A DNA stretch of 51,243 bases. Source: Nitrospirota bacterium (lineage in GTDB: Bacteria; Nitrospirota; Thermodesulfovibrionia; Thermodesulfovibrionales; JdFR-88). Location of the stretch: assembly GCA_021813765.1 (NCBI GenBank), contig JAKAJM010000008.1, positions 1 through 51,243 of the forward strand, in the 5' to 3' direction. The translations under genes were made by a program, and so were the position numbers. The notes below the pieces were generated by a model. The model was not told the DNA's origin. It saw only the letters and a list, made by a program, of their open reading frames with translations, and made no database searches. Of this stretch, positions 7,817 through 17,476 are shown piece after piece (the stretch's first letter is position 1; each line of letters opens with the position of its first letter).

Positions 7817-8935
7817 ATGGCTAAGATAACCCAGGTAGAGACCAAATGCGAACTCCTTGATTTTATTAAATTGCCGATGTCGCTTTACAAAAACGACCCG
7901 TTTTATTCCCCCATGCCCGTCTTCGAGCAGAAAAAGCTCTTTGACCCCTCCAAAAACCCGTTTTACAAAGACGCGGAGGTAAAGCTCTTCCTGCTTGAAA
8001 AGGACGGGAAGATAGCGGGCAGGGTGGCATCTGTGGTAAACAGGAGGCACCTTGAATACCACAAGGACGGGGCCGGTTTTTTTGGTTTTTACGAGTCCAT
8101 AAACGACGCTTCCGTGGCCCAGGCGCTCCTTGACCGCGTGGCCTCCGAGCTTAAGGACGCCGGGCTTAAGACCATGCGCGGCCCGATGAGCTTTTCCACC
8201 AATGAGGAGTGCGCCTTCCAGGTAGACGGGTTCGATAAGCCGCCGATGATAATGACCCCCTATAACCCCTCCTGGTACAACAACCTCATGGAAGCAAGCG
8301 GCATGAAAAAATCCAAGGACCTGCTGGCCTTTATCCGGGACATGGCGCTGCCCCTGCCGGAAAAGGTGAAGCGGGTGGCCTCCCTGGCGGAAAAAAAAGG
8401 GGTAACCGTCCGCCTTGCCGACATGAAAAACCTTCACCGCGAGCTCTCCATCTTCAGGGACGTCTATAACTCCTCCTGGAAAGACAACTGGGGGTTCGTC
8501 CCCATCACGCCCGAGGAAGTGGACATAATGGCCGCGCAGCTTAAAAGCGTCCTTGTGCCGGAGCTTACCATCATAGCGGAGGCCGCGGACGGCCAGCCGG
8601 TGGGCTTTCTGGGCATTGTCCCGGATATGAACCAGGTGCTGAGGGCGCTTGGCGGCAGGCTCACCCCCGTTGGGATCCTAAAGGCCATCTACCGCTCCAG
8701 AAAGATAGACACGATAAGGCTCATGCTCCTTGGCGTGAAGGAAAAATGGAGGGGGCGGGGCGTCGAGGCCCTTATGATAAAAAAGGGGTTCGAAGGCATC
8801 AAGAGCTTCAATGACAAGTACAAACAGATCGAGTTCTCCTGGATACTTGAGGACAACCTGCCAATAATCTATATCTCGGAGATGATAGGCGGAAGCGTTT
8901 ACAAGAGATACAGGATATACGAAAAAGATATCTAA
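7817..8935 (+). CDS. GNAT-like N-acetyltransferase domain protein, 372 residues
   Basis: A soluble protein matching a widespread family of uncharacterised GNAT-related proteins of about 370-380 residues. The C-terminal half contains an acetyl-CoA-loop-like segment KWRGRGVEALMIKKG (around residue 315); the N-terminal half has AGRVASVVNRRH and the family block FSTNEECAF. The acceptor is unknown. A TATAAT lies at 7806-7811, only five bases before the ATG, and there is no clear Shine-Dalgarno, so a leaderless transcript is possible. A transposon-like element starts four bases after the stop. Confidence 0.82.
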   Translation: MAKITQVETKCELLDFIKLPMSLYKNDPFYSPMPVFEQKKLFDPSKNPFYKDAEVKLFLLEKDGKIAGRVASVVNRRHLEYHKDGAGFFGFYESINDASVAQALLDRVASELKDAGLKTMRGPMSFSTNEECAFQVDGFDKPPMIMTPYNPSWYNNLMEASGMKKSKDLLAFIRDMALPLPEKVKRVASLAEKKGVTVRLADMKNLHRELSIFRDVYNSSWKDNWGFVPITPEEVDIMAAQLKSVLVPELTIIAEAADGQPVGFLGIVPDMNQVLRALGGRLTPVGILKAIYRSRKIDTIRLMLLGVKEKWRGRGVEALMIKKGFEGIKSFNDKYKQIEFSWILEDNLPIIYISEMIGGSVYKRYRIYEKDI

Positions 8936-8939
8936 AAGG

Positions 8940-9154
8940 CTAGTGTACCGAGTCTAACGCTTCTTTACATCTGTTCGAGTATTTTGACCGTCATTCCCGC
9001 ACGTAGTAATCGGGAATCCAGCGGCGTTGTCCTATGGCCGGCAAAAAAAAATCAAAGTCACTGGATTCCCGATTAAGCCCCCGGAAATGACGAAAAAACG
9101 GATTTATTCCTTGGAGCTTTCTAATGTAAAGAGATTTACGACGCGATACACCAG
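8940..9154. mobile_element. MITE-like element A (CTAGTGT termini)
   Basis: A 215-base non-coding element with inverted ends CTAGTGTACC and TACACCAG. The inner right end, read on the minus strand, is GCGTCGTAAATCTCTTTAC, identical to the left end of the element at 31421-31564, so this is an inverted copy of that family. The middle holds GTCATTCC palindromic sequence. No coding capacity. It directly abuts a second, different element. Confidence 0.72.
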
Positions 9155-9396
9155 GACCTGTCTCAAAATTGATTTTGAAGCGAAAGAGCGATGGAATGAG
9201 GGCAGACAAGGAAGAAATGAGAAACCGCCTTGAGGCGCAGAGCTTCGTTGAGGACGGTTTTTCTTTTGATGACACCGTATGCCCGCGATTTTATGCCCTG
9301 CAGGCATCGAATGTTTGGAATTTCAGATTTATCAAGGTGCGCTCGCTGCTCATTTCGGCCTCTTGCAGCCAGAAGCGAATTTAAGACAAATCCTAA
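9150..9396. mobile_element. MITE-like element F, copy 1 (degenerate)
   Basis: Related to the better-preserved copy at 48115-48300: shared left end CTCAAAATTGATTTTGAAGC, shared interior (TTGAGGACG, GATG, CCGTATGCC, GCGATT) and shared right part CCTCTTGCAGCC. This copy has about 55 extra bases near its right end and eroded inverted ends. Its right terminus supplies the TAG stop of the minus-strand glycosyltransferase gene. Confidence 0.7.
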
Positions 9397-10496
9397 AGAC
9401 CCAGAAGCACAGATTCAAAACTCCCGGCCATCGCCTCGGAGGAAAACAGGCCCGCTACGGTTCTTCTGCCGTTTTTAACAAGTCTTCCGGAAAGCTCCGC
9501 ATCCTCAGCAAGCCGTGCAACCGCCAAAGCCAGCGCTTCGTGGTTTCCGGGGGGCACCAGGAGCCCGTTTTCGCCGTCCTTTACGATCTCGGGCACTCCG
9601 CCAACGGTGCTTGCGACAACCGGAAGGCCGGAGGCCATGGCCTCTATCACCACCATGCCGAAGGTCTCCCGGCAGACAGAGGGAAAGGCGAATATGTCCA
9701 TTGCGCGGTACATCCTTTCCATGTCCAGCCTCCTGCCCGGGAATACCGCGGTTACTCCAAGCCGTGCGGCCTCCGCCTCAAGCTCCGCGCGCCCTGGCCC
9801 CTCGCCCACCATGAGGAGTTTTAAAAAATTCATCCCGGGCCGGTTTTTGTTTTTTTTAAGCAGTCCCGCAGCCTTCAGCAAAACAAAAAGCCCCTTGCCC
9901 TCATTGAGCGCCCCGGCTGAGCCTACGACGATATCCCTCGGGGAAAAATTGAATTCCGCCCTTGCCCCCTGCCTCTCCTGGCCGGAAAGAGAAAACCTGT
10001 CAACGTCTATCCCGTTATAGACCACGGATATCTTTTCCGGAGGGACGCCCGCCTCCATCAGGCCCTGTCTTACGAAACCGCTTACGGCCACCACCTTGTC
10101 CACGGCGTGCCGGACAAGCCACGCGGTATGCCCCTTCAGCCTGTCGGCCATGTGCCTCATGAATATCACCTTTGTCCCAAGGAGTTTTTTAGCGCCCAGG
10201 GCAACGGGCCAGTACTCCTTGCCCATCGTGGCAACGACGAACTCCGTTTTATGCCTCCGGACCGCCTTTGCCATTTTGAGCACCGCAAGAAGGTCGCCAG
10301 CATTGGCAAAGGAGATGTCCTCCACCTGCACCCCGGACTGCCGAGCCTTCTCATAAACAGGGCTTCCCGCGGGCGCTCCAAGCACCACTGAATGCCCCCT
10401 GCCTGAAAGCGCGCGCAGCAGGTTCACCGTCTGGTTTTCCATCCCACCGAATGCCTTCGTGGAACTTGTTATAAGAATGTTCAGGTGATTTTTCAT
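9393..10496 (-). CDS. Glycosyltransferase family 4 (GT-B)
   Basis: A 367-residue cytoplasmic or membrane-associated retaining glycosyltransferase. The N-terminal Rossmann half starts NILITSSTKAFGGMENQ (acceptor domain, GGME loop). The C-terminal half has VGSAGALNEGKG, LMVGEGPGRAELE, and the donor-binding block SVCRETFGMVVIEAMASGLPV with the EX7E-type motif. Likely donor is a UDP- or GDP-sugar. The start overlaps the stop of the upstream polysaccharide deacetylase gene by four bases (ATGA), so the two are translationally coupled. Its stop codon falls in the terminus of an inserted repeat element. Confidence 0.92.
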   Translation of the reverse strand: MKNHLNILITSSTKAFGGMENQTVNLLRALSGRGHSVVLGAPAGSPVYEKARQSGVQVEDISFANAGDLLAVLKMAKAVRRHKTEFVVATMGKEYWPVALGAKKLLGTKVIFMRHMADRLKGHTAWLVRHAVDKVVAVSGFVRQGLMEAGVPPEKISVVYNGIDVDRFSLSGQERQGARAEFNFSPRDIVVGSAGALNEGKGLFVLLKAAGLLKKNKNRPGMNFLKLLMVGEGPGRAELEAEAARLGVTAVFPGRRLDMERMYRAMDIFAFPSVCRETFGMVVIEAMASGLPVVASTVGGVPEIVKDGENGLLVPPGNHEALALAVARLAEDAELSGRLVKNGRRTVAGLFSSEAMAGSFESVLLGL

Positions 10497-11212
10497 GCCT
10501 GGCGGGGCCGGCCCTTTTTTATCTCGTAGTCCGAATGGAGTTTGCAGATGAAAGAAAGCGGCCAGGTGTTAAGCCGGACGGGTATCCTTTTTAACGTAAA
10601 AGGGTCGTCCCCCCTGAAAACAAACCCCCGGCCTACCGAGACGGCGCCAAGAAAACCGGCCTCTTTCACCGCTTGCACAGCCGCACCGTTAAAATCCCCG
10701 TAGGGATAGCAGAAAAAATCCACCCGGCCGCCTGTCTGCTTCTCTATCTGCGCCTTGGAGCCGAAAATTTCCCTTCCGGCGTCATCCGTGGCAATAGAGC
10801 CAAGTTTCGGATGGGTCTGCGTATGGGCCCCTATGGTTATCCCGTTTTCATCCAGAAATCTTATCTTCTCCCAATCCATGAGGGCTTTTTTTACGCCCAG
10901 GCCATCCGCGTCCCAGAGGTTATGCCTTCCGGCAAGCCCGGACACCACAAACACCGTTGCCGGGTAGCCGTATTTTTTTAGCACCGGGAAGGCGTTGTCA
11001 CAAAAATCCAGGTATCCGTCATCAAAGGTAAGGCTGATCAGGTTTTTGCCGCGGGCGTTTCCGCCTTTTGCGAAATCCACAATTTCTTTTAAAGAGACCA
11101 CCTGGAAGCCCGCCTGTTTCAGGTACCACATCTGGAAGCGGAACATGCGAGGGGTAACATAGAGCCCCCTCAGCTTCGCTTCCTTCGGGGGGATGCCGAT
11201 GTTATGGTACAT
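10493..11212 (-). CDS. Polysaccharide deacetylase (NodB-homology, CE4 family)
   Basis: CE4 enzymes remove N- or O-acetyl groups from polysaccharides using a metal ion. Motif 1 is LTFDDGYLD (catalytic and metal Asp), motif 2 is GAHTQTHP (His ligands), motif 3 is CYPYGDFN. The protein ends soon after motif 5 and lacks a signal peptide. The annotated ATG gives MYHNIG at the very N-terminus; in relatives this block is normally VLMYHxI preceded by more residues, and the frame stays open upstream, with an ATT codon at 11242-11240 five bases from a perfect GGAGG. The true start may therefore be about ten codons earlier. Operon with the glycosyltransferase downstream. Confidence 0.9.
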   Translation of the reverse strand: MYHNIGIPPKEAKLRGLYVTPRMFRFQMWYLKQAGFQVVSLKEIVDFAKGGNARGKNLISLTFDDGYLDFCDNAFPVLKKYGYPATVFVVSGLAGRHNLWDADGLGVKKALMDWEKIRFLDENGITIGAHTQTHPKLGSIATDDAGREIFGSKAQIEKQTGGRVDFFCYPYGDFNGAAVQAVKEAGFLGAVSVGRGFVFRGDDPFTLKRIPVRLNTWPLSFICKLHSDYEIKKGRPRQA

Positions 11213-11317
11213 GAGGACCGTAGCCCTGTTGAATGAAAAAATCCCAGCCTCCTTTTTGCGTCAGGAAAAGTAAAAATCCTTCTCAAGTATAAAGAAAAAA
11301 GGGCGGAAATGAAAAAT

Positions 11318-12517
11318 TCAGAAAAAGCGCCTGACGGCAAGGGACGCGTTAAACCCGCCTATGCCAAAAGAATTGGCCATGGCGGAGCCGACCGCCGCGC
11401 TTTCCGTGCTCACCGGAAGGTTAAGCGAGGAGTCCCTTTCTTTTATGTTAGGGTTTCCGGGCAGGATATTCTCATTTATGCACAGCAGGGCAAGGGACGC
11501 CTCGAAGGGCCCGGAGGCCGCAAACATGTGCCCGGTGAGGGCCTTTGCTGCAAAGACTGGCACGTCCTCCGCCCGCGCCCCGAAGGCCGCCCTTATGGCC
11601 TCTTCCTCGGCGCTGTCGCCAAGCCTTGTGCCGGTGGCATGGGCAAAAAGCAGGTCAACATCCTCCGCTTTAAACCCGGCCTCCCGCATGGCCATCCCAA
11701 TCGTGCGGGCCTGGCCTTTAGGGTCCGGCCTTGTGTCGTGGAACGCGTCCATCCCGCAGCCGTAGCCGCATATCTCCCCGTATATCCGGGCCCCGCGGGC
11801 AATCGCATGCTCAAGCTCCTCAAGCACCAGAACCGAGGCCCCCTCGGCCAGGACGAAGCCGTCGCGCCGCCTGTCAAAAGGGCGGCTGGCCCAGGGCGGC
11901 TCCGCCTTTGAAAGCGCGCCCGATCTGCCATAGCCCTGGGCGCAAAACCTTGTAAGCGGGGCCTCGGCCCCTCCGCAAAGGCACATCGTCTCCAGCCCGT
12001 TTTTAATGTAAGTAAATCCCTCTCCAACTGCCTGCATCCCGGAAGCACAGGCGCTCGATATCCCCAGGGCGCGCCCGGTTATGCCAAGTTTTCTTGCCAC
12101 GTACGCGGACGCCGCGCCGGACTGGCTGCCCGGCATGAGAAAGGCCGAATACCTGCCCTTGAGGGCGGCCTCCTCAAGCCTGGTGACCCCGCCCCTGCTT
12201 GTTCCGATGATGACGGCACAGGAGCCCCCATGCCATTTTTCATCCGCACGGAAGGCGTCTTTCACGGCCATCGTTGCCGCAGAGACGGCGTACCAGACGA
12301 AAGGGTCCGTCCTGCGCGCCTCCTTTGGGGAGAGATGCAGGCATGGGTCGTAGGAGCTGTCCGCCTGGCCCGCAGCCAAGGGGGCCCGCCCGCCCAGGTC
12401 CCTGGTGCAGGCCCTTATGCCCGGGCGTCCCTGCTTCACCGCCTCCCAGGAGCGGCCGAAATCCGCCCCAAGGGGCGTGACCGACCCTATGCCCGTGACC
12501 ACTACCCGCTTTTTCAT
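11318..12517 (-). CDS. Beta-ketoacyl-ACP synthase (FabF-like)
   Basis: A 399-residue thiolase-fold condensing enzyme. The Cys-His-His triad is intact: Cys157 in SSACASGMQ, His293 in FAHATGT and His330 in LTGH, with Lys325 in AKALTGH. The first His motif reads HATGT instead of the usual HGTGT. No acyl carrier protein, reductase or malonyl transferase lies nearby; instead the two genes downstream on the same strand are a deacetylase and a glycosyltransferase, so it may act in a specialised lipid or polyketide route rather than housekeeping fatty acid synthesis. That role is inference. Confidence 0.92.
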   Translation of the reverse strand: MKKRVVVTGIGSVTPLGADFGRSWEAVKQGRPGIRACTRDLGGRAPLAAGQADSSYDPCLHLSPKEARRTDPFVWYAVSAATMAVKDAFRADEKWHGGSCAVIIGTSRGGVTRLEEAALKGRYSAFLMPGSQSGAASAYVARKLGITGRALGISSACASGMQAVGEGFTYIKNGLETMCLCGGAEAPLTRFCAQGYGRSGALSKAEPPWASRPFDRRRDGFVLAEGASVLVLEELEHAIARGARIYGEICGYGCGMDAFHDTRPDPKGQARTIGMAMREAGFKAEDVDLLFAHATGTRLGDSAEEEAIRAAFGARAEDVPVFAAKALTGHMFAASGPFEASLALLCINENILPGNPNIKERDSSLNLPVSTESAAVGSAMANSFGIGGFNASLAVRRFF

Positions 12518-12674
12518 GTCCGTAAACTATATTAGCAAAAAAGGTTTACGGGAAAAGATGCAGCGAAACGAAGCCCGCACGAATCCGCGCATGCCCGCAT
12601 AAAGCGATGCCGTCAAAACCCCTTGCGCTTTAAAATTGCATTCAATTTTGTCAATATCCACCTCACCGGCGCGC

Positions 12675-12704
12675 TTGTTTTTGCGTTCGGCAAATAGGTA
12701 TACT
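12675..12704 (+). promoter_or_regulatory. Candidate promoter of smc
   Basis: TTGTTT (12675-12680) and TATACT (12699-12704) with 18-base spacing, in the intergenic region between the divergent ketoacyl synthase and smc genes. Confidence 0.5.
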
Positions 12705-12741
12705 ACTGCAACCTTTCCGGGGGATATAGAACAAAAAACCG

Positions 12742-15700
12742 ATGCGCATTGAGAAGATAGAGCTTACAGGGTTCAAGTCGTTCGCAGATAAAACCGTCAT
12801 CGAACTCCATCCCGGCATCACCTGCATTGTAGGGCCAAACGGCTGCGGCAAAAGCAACGTCGTGGACTCCTTCAAATGGGTACTGGGGGAGCAGAGCGCC
12901 AAGAGCCTTAGGGGCGACAAGATGATAGAAGTGGTCTTCGACGGCTCGCAGAGCAAAAAGCCAAAAGGCATGGCGGAGGTCAGCCTCCAGGTAAACGGCA
13001 TCAACGGCGGCAGCCCCACCACCGTGACCAGAAGGCTGTACCGCTCCGGCGAAAGCGATTACCTGATAAACAGGTCCTCCTGCCGCCTTAAGGACGTAAA
13101 AGACATCTTCCTGGACACCGGCCTTGAGCTTAAAAGCTATGCCATATTCGAGCAAGGCAATATTTCGAGGATCATCAACTCCAAGCCGGAGGACAGGCGC
13201 TTCCTCATAGAAGAGGTCGCGGGGGTGGTCAAATACAAGATAAGGCGCGGAGAGGCGGAAGCCAAGCTGGAGACCTCGCGCCAGAACCTTCAGAGGATAT
13301 CGGACATCATCGGGGAGGTCAAAAGGCAGATAACCTCCCTGGACAGGCAGGCAAAAAAGGCCGAACGCTACAAGCGCCTGGCCGAAGAGCTTAAGGTCAT
13401 AGAGCTTAGACAGGCAAGAAGGGACTACCTTGCGCTTTCGTCCGCCCTGGAGGAGCTTACCGCCGGGCTTGCCGCCCTGAGGGAAAAAGACGCGGCGCTC
13501 AGGGCAAGGCTCTCCGAGCTTGAGGACACCCACGCGCAAAGGCGCATAGCCCTTGCGGACAAGGAAAAGTCCGTCTCCGGCCTTAACGAGACCCTTCAGG
13601 GGCTTCAGAGGGAGATAGCCCAGAAGGAGCGGGAGGCCGCCGTCCTCGACACGGAAAAAGAGGCGATAAGGCAGAACATTGACCGGCTTGGGAAGACCGA
13701 AGTCGAGCTGAACCAGAAGATACAGGACTGCCAGCAGAAGATCGCCGCCCTCCAGGCGGAATCAAATACGCTTTCCACCACCATCTCCTCCTTCGAGGAC
13801 GTCTTAAGACAGAGCAGCAGCGGGCTGGACATCTCCAGGGAGGCCATCGAGCAGCTTGAGGCGGACCTTGAGCAGGAAAGGCGGGAGCTCTTCCGGGCGT
13901 CCGAGGCCTTAAGCCAGCACTCAGGAGAGATCGGAAAGGCAGAGCTTGCAATATCCGGGCACAGGAAGCGGGAGCTTGCCATAGCTGCCGAGGCGGAGGC
14001 CCTGAAAGAGACGCTTGCCCAGAACGAAAACAACCTGTCCGGGCTCGAGGCCAAAACGGTTGAAAGCGGACAGGCCACCATGCTTGCCAGGGAGGAAAAG
14101 GAGGCGCTCACCGAAGAGCTCTCCGCCCTCAGGCAGCGCCTGCAGGAACTCCGGGGGCAGATATCGGCAAAAAGAGAGGACCTTGCCAGGGTGCTTGCCA
14201 GGATAGATTCGCTAAAGGAGATACTTCTGGACCCGGCATCCAGGGAGTTTTTAAACTCGGCATCGGACGCGGTGAACATAGAGAAAAGCCTGTCTGACGT
14301 CATAGAGGCCGCGCCCGAATATGAAAAGGCGATCGAGGCTGCGCTGAAGGAGCTCCTTTCGGGGGGGTTCATAGTGCCGGACAGGAAAAGCGCCATTGCC
14401 GCGCTCAGGACATTAAGGGACAAGGATATAGAAAGGACATCCTTCATACCGGTTTCGATCAGCGGAAACAGCGGCGACCGTCCTTTGCCTGCGGGCATCC
14501 TGGGCCGGGCGACAGATTTCGTAAAGGCGATGCCCGGATATGAGACGCTTGCAAAGATACTGCTGGACGGCGTCCTGATTGTAAAAGAGCTTGAGGACGC
14601 CCCAGAAGCCACGGGCGGCTTCATGTACATAAGCCTTTCCGGCGAGGCTCTTGAGCCCAGGGGCACGCTTGCCGGAGGAAAGACGCGCGGCCTTCTGGCC
14701 AGGAAGAGGGAGTTAAGGGGGCTTAAAAACGAGGCGGACGGGCTAAAGGCGAATGTCTCCGCCATGGAGAGCGAGGCGTCCGGGACCGCGGCCCTGATAG
14801 AAGAAAAGGAGAGCCTACTGGCCGTGGCGCAGGCACGCCTGCACGAGCTTGAAAAGGAGATATCCCTTCTTAACCACTCTCTTGAAAACGGCAGGCAGGA
14901 GCTGGAGCGTCTTGAGAAGAAGTCCTCATATCTCGTGATCGAAAGAGAAACCCTCAAGGGCGAGCTTGCGCGAATGGAAGGGGAGCTTGAGGAGCTGGCC
15001 GGGGAGAAGACCTCGCTTGAGCAGAAAAAGGCCATGAAGGAGCAGGAGATCGGCGCCCTCCAGGAAAGGCTTAGCGCATCGAGGCAGTCTTACGAGGAGG
15101 AGAGGTCCGGGCTTGTGGAGCAGAAACTTGAGCTTAACAACCTGAGGCAGGCCTTTGAAAACCTTAAAAAAGAGATATCCTCCCTGGAGGCCCAGGGGCT
15201 TGAGGCCGCACGGGGCCTTGAGAGGGCGGGGGCGGAAAAGCATGCTACCTCCGGGGTCCTTGAGCAAAAGGCGGCCCTCACGGAAGAGCTTCTGGCTGCC
15301 CTGAGGGAGTCCGTCCGGAAGGCGCAGGAGCAGGAGACCCTTGTACAGGAAGAAAGGCGCGGGCTTGAGGAGCTGGCGGAGGAAATAAACGGGTATGAGC
15401 AGCCCCTCAAATCCATGCGGCAGGAGATAGACGGCCTTGGCAGGCAGATCGCGGAGGCGGAGGTAAAAGCCTCACAGACGGGGATGAGGCTTGAAAACCT
15501 GAAGGAAAACATCCGGAACGCCTACCAGGTGGAAGTGGAGACGCATGAGGCAGGCCCGGTGGAGGAAGGGGACGAGGCCCGCCTGGAGGAGCTTAAAAAG
15601 AAGCTGGCCGAACTTGGGCCGGTGAGCCTTGCCACCATAGAGGAGTACGAGGAGCTAACAAAGAGGTTCGAGTTCCTGAACACCCAGAAGGAAGACCTGG

Positions 15701-16212
15701 AAAAGTCCATCGCGGAGCTGGAGGAGGCGATCAAGAAACTGAACACCTCCACCAGGCGGATGCTGCGGGAGGCGTTCGACGCGCTCAAGGTGAAGTTCTC
15801 CGAGATATTCATAGACTTTTTCGGAGGGGGCCGCGCGGAGCTGGTGCTGACCGATGAGAACAACATACTTGAGACCGGCATAGACATCATCGCCCAGCCG
15901 CCGGGCAAAAAGCTCCAGAACATAAACCTTCTTTCGGGAGGGGAAAAATCCCTTACGGCGCTTTCCCTCCTTTTTGCAAGCTTCCTTATAAAACCGACCC
16001 CGCTTTGCATCCTTGACGAGGCGGACGCCGCGCTGGACGAGTCCAACACGCTCAAATTCGCCCAGATGCTGAAGACGCTCTCCCAGGCCAGCCAGTTCAT
16101 CGTCATCACGCACAACAGGATAACCATGGAGGTGGCGGACTACATCTACGGCATCACCATGCAGGAGCCGGGCGTCTCCAGGGCAATCTCCATGCGCCTG
16201 TCCGAGGCGTAA
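12742..16212 (+). CDS. smc: Chromosome segregation ATPase SMC
   Basis: Full-length bacterial SMC, 1156 residues, within the usual range. The N-terminal ATPase half has Walker A GPNGCGKSN near residue 35. Two long coiled-coil arms flank a hinge around residues 500-640 (AIEAALKELLSGGFIVP). The C-terminal half holds the ABC signature LSGGEKS starting at residue 1064 and Walker B CILDEADAALDESN with Asp-Glu at 1092-1093, followed by the H-loop VITHNR. The Walker B block usually reads EVDAALD; here it is EADAALD. SMC forms the condensin-like complex with ScpA and ScpB, which are not in this window. The next gene follows after six bases. Confidence 0.97.
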   Translation: MRIEKIELTGFKSFADKTVIELHPGITCIVGPNGCGKSNVVDSFKWVLGEQSAKSLRGDKMIEVVFDGSQSKKPKGMAEVSLQVNGINGGSPTTVTRRLYRSGESDYLINRSSCRLKDVKDIFLDTGLELKSYAIFEQGNISRIINSKPEDRRFLIEEVAGVVKYKIRRGEAEAKLETSRQNLQRISDIIGEVKRQITSLDRQAKKAERYKRLAEELKVIELRQARRDYLALSSALEELTAGLAALREKDAALRARLSELEDTHAQRRIALADKEKSVSGLNETLQGLQREIAQKEREAAVLDTEKEAIRQNIDRLGKTEVELNQKIQDCQQKIAALQAESNTLSTTISSFEDVLRQSSSGLDISREAIEQLEADLEQERRELFRASEALSQHSGEIGKAELAISGHRKRELAIAAEAEALKETLAQNENNLSGLEAKTVESGQATMLAREEKEALTEELSALRQRLQELRGQISAKREDLARVLARIDSLKEILLDPASREFLNSASDAVNIEKSLSDVIEAAPEYEKAIEAALKELLSGGFIVPDRKSAIAALRTLRDKDIERTSFIPVSISGNSGDRPLPAGILGRATDFVKAMPGYETLAKILLDGVLIVKELEDAPEATGGFMYISLSGEALEPRGTLAGGKTRGLLARKRELRGLKNEADGLKANVSAMESEASGTAALIEEKESLLAVAQARLHELEKEISLLNHSLENGRQELERLEKKSSYLVIERETLKGELARMEGELEELAGEKTSLEQKKAMKEQEIGALQERLSASRQSYEEERSGLVEQKLELNNLRQAFENLKKEISSLEAQGLEAARGLERAGAEKHATSGVLEQKAALTEELLAALRESVRKAQEQETLVQEERRGLEELAEEINGYEQPLKSMRQEIDGLGRQIAEAEVKASQTGMRLENLKENIRNAYQVEVETHEAGPVEEGDEARLEELKKKLAELGPVSLATIEEYEELTKRFEFLNTQKEDLEKSIAELEEAIKKLNTSTRRMLREAFDALKVKFSEIFIDFFGGGRAELVLTDENNILETGIDIIAQPPGKKLQNINLLSGGEKSLTALSLLFASFLIKPTPLCILDEADAALDESNTLKFAQMLKTLSQASQFIVITHNRITMEVADYIYGITMQEPGVSRAISMRLSEA

Positions 16213-16218
16213 AAAACC

Positions 16219-17268
16219 TTGAAAAAACCCTGCATAAGGGAGCAGACCGAAGCGATAGAAGACCAGACACTCCATCCCCGTGCGGCCAGGAGCGCCCAAA
16301 GCCGGGGCAGGAGCCGCCCTGAAAAGGAGGGCGAGATACGGACCTGCTTCCAGCGGGACAGGGACCGCGTGATCCACTCGAAGGCCTTCCGCAGGCTCAA
16401 ATACAAGACCCAGGTGTTCCTCGCCCCAAAAGGGGACCATTACCGCACCCGCCTTACCCACGTGCTAGAGGTAAGCCAGATAGCCCGCACCATCGCGCGC
16501 GCCCTGAGGCTGAACGAGGACCTGACGGAGGCCATAGCCCTTGCGCACGACCTGGGGCACACGCCCTTTGGCCATGCGGGAGAGGCGGTTTTAAGGGAGA
16601 TCCACCCGGGAGGGTTTGAGCACTACGCGCAGAGCCTTCGCGTGGTGGAGGCGCTTGAGAGGGACGGCAAGGGGCTTAACCTTACGTTCGAGGTGAAAGA
16701 CGGCGTCGTCAAACACTCGAAGGGAAAAGGCAACATAATCCCCGCCACGCCGGCCGAGGCCGCAAGCACGCTTGAGGGGCAGGTGGTGCGCGTTTCAGAC
16801 AGCATCGCCTATCTGAACCACGACCTGGACGACGCTCTCCGGGCAAAGGTCATAAAAAAATCAGACATCCCCTCCGAGGCCACGCGCGTGCTTGGCGAAA
16901 GTTACTCCGCGAGAATAGACACCATGGTGAAGGACGTGATCCATGAGACGGCAAGGGACGAGGGGCTTCCAGGGCTAAGGATGAGCGAGGGGCTTCTGGG
17001 CTCCATCGCGGCGCTCAGGCGTTTTCTGTATGACCGGGTGTACGAGAACGAGGGCACGAAGGCCGAATTCAGGAAGGCCAAGAAGATACTTGAGGACCTC
17101 TATGCCTATTTCCTTGAGCACCCGGAGGAGGCGTTTCACGACCATCCGGTTTTGAAGAGGGAAGAGGCGCACCGCGTGGTCTGCGACTTCATAGCCGGGA
17201 TGACTGACCGCTTCGCGCTTGCCACCTACGAGCGGATATTCATGCCCAGGCAGTGGACTGTGTACTAG
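16219..17268 (+). CDS. dgt: Deoxyguanosinetriphosphate triphosphohydrolase-like protein (HD domain)
   Basis: dNTPases of this type cleave dNTPs to deoxynucleoside and triphosphate. The HD metal site is complete: His81 in LTHVLEVSQ, His110-Asp111 in [14 protein letters not shown], and a later Asp in [17 protein letters not shown]. At 349 residues it matches the shorter, non-enterobacterial type. The N-terminus is polar and variable; the start is a TTG at 16219, six bases after smc, without an obvious ribosome binding site, suggesting co-transcription with smc and possibly translational coupling. Confidence 0.93.
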   Translation: MKKPCIREQTEAIEDQTLHPRAARSAQSRGRSRPEKEGEIRTCFQRDRDRVIHSKAFRRLKYKTQVFLAPKGDHYRTRLTHVLEVSQIARTIARALRLNEDLTEAIALAHDLGHTPFGHAGEAVLREIHPGGFEHYAQSLRVVEALERDGKGLNLTFEVKDGVVKHSKGKGNIIPATPAEAASTLEGQVVRVSDSIAYLNHDLDDALRAKVIKKSDIPSEATRVLGESYSARIDTMVKDVIHETARDEGLPGLRMSEGLLGSIAALRRFLYDRVYENEGTKAEFRKAKKILEDLYAYFLEHPEEAFHDHPVLKREEAHRVVCDFIAGMTDRFALATYERIFMPRQWTVY

Positions 17269-17320
17269 AAAAAAACCACCTCGAAATCACTTCCCCCTTG
17301 AAATCTTACTCCAATTCGCC

Positions 17321-17341
17321 ATTCCGGGATTGACCCGGAAT
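17321..17341. repeat. REP-like palindrome
   Basis: Perfect 8-base arms ATTCCGGG and CCCGGAAT around ATTGA. No T tract follows in either direction, so it is more likely one of the dispersed CATTCC palindromes than a terminator. It lies between the dNTPase and the helicase stop codon. Confidence 0.55.
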
Positions 17342-17476
17342 CCAAAAAAATCGCGAATATCTGCTTCTGAAGCTTAGGTTCTCACAGTACATCACACCGG
17401 ACCGGGGTCATTCAAGAATGAAGGTTTCAAACGGAAATCATTGGGTATTGGTCCCCGAATTCTTGCCAACCAGCGC

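Noticed and set aside
13605-15035. 476-residue minus-strand ORF, Ser-rich
   Set aside because: Antisense to the SMC coiled coil; Ser richness reflects the Glu/Leu codons of the coiled coil read backwards.
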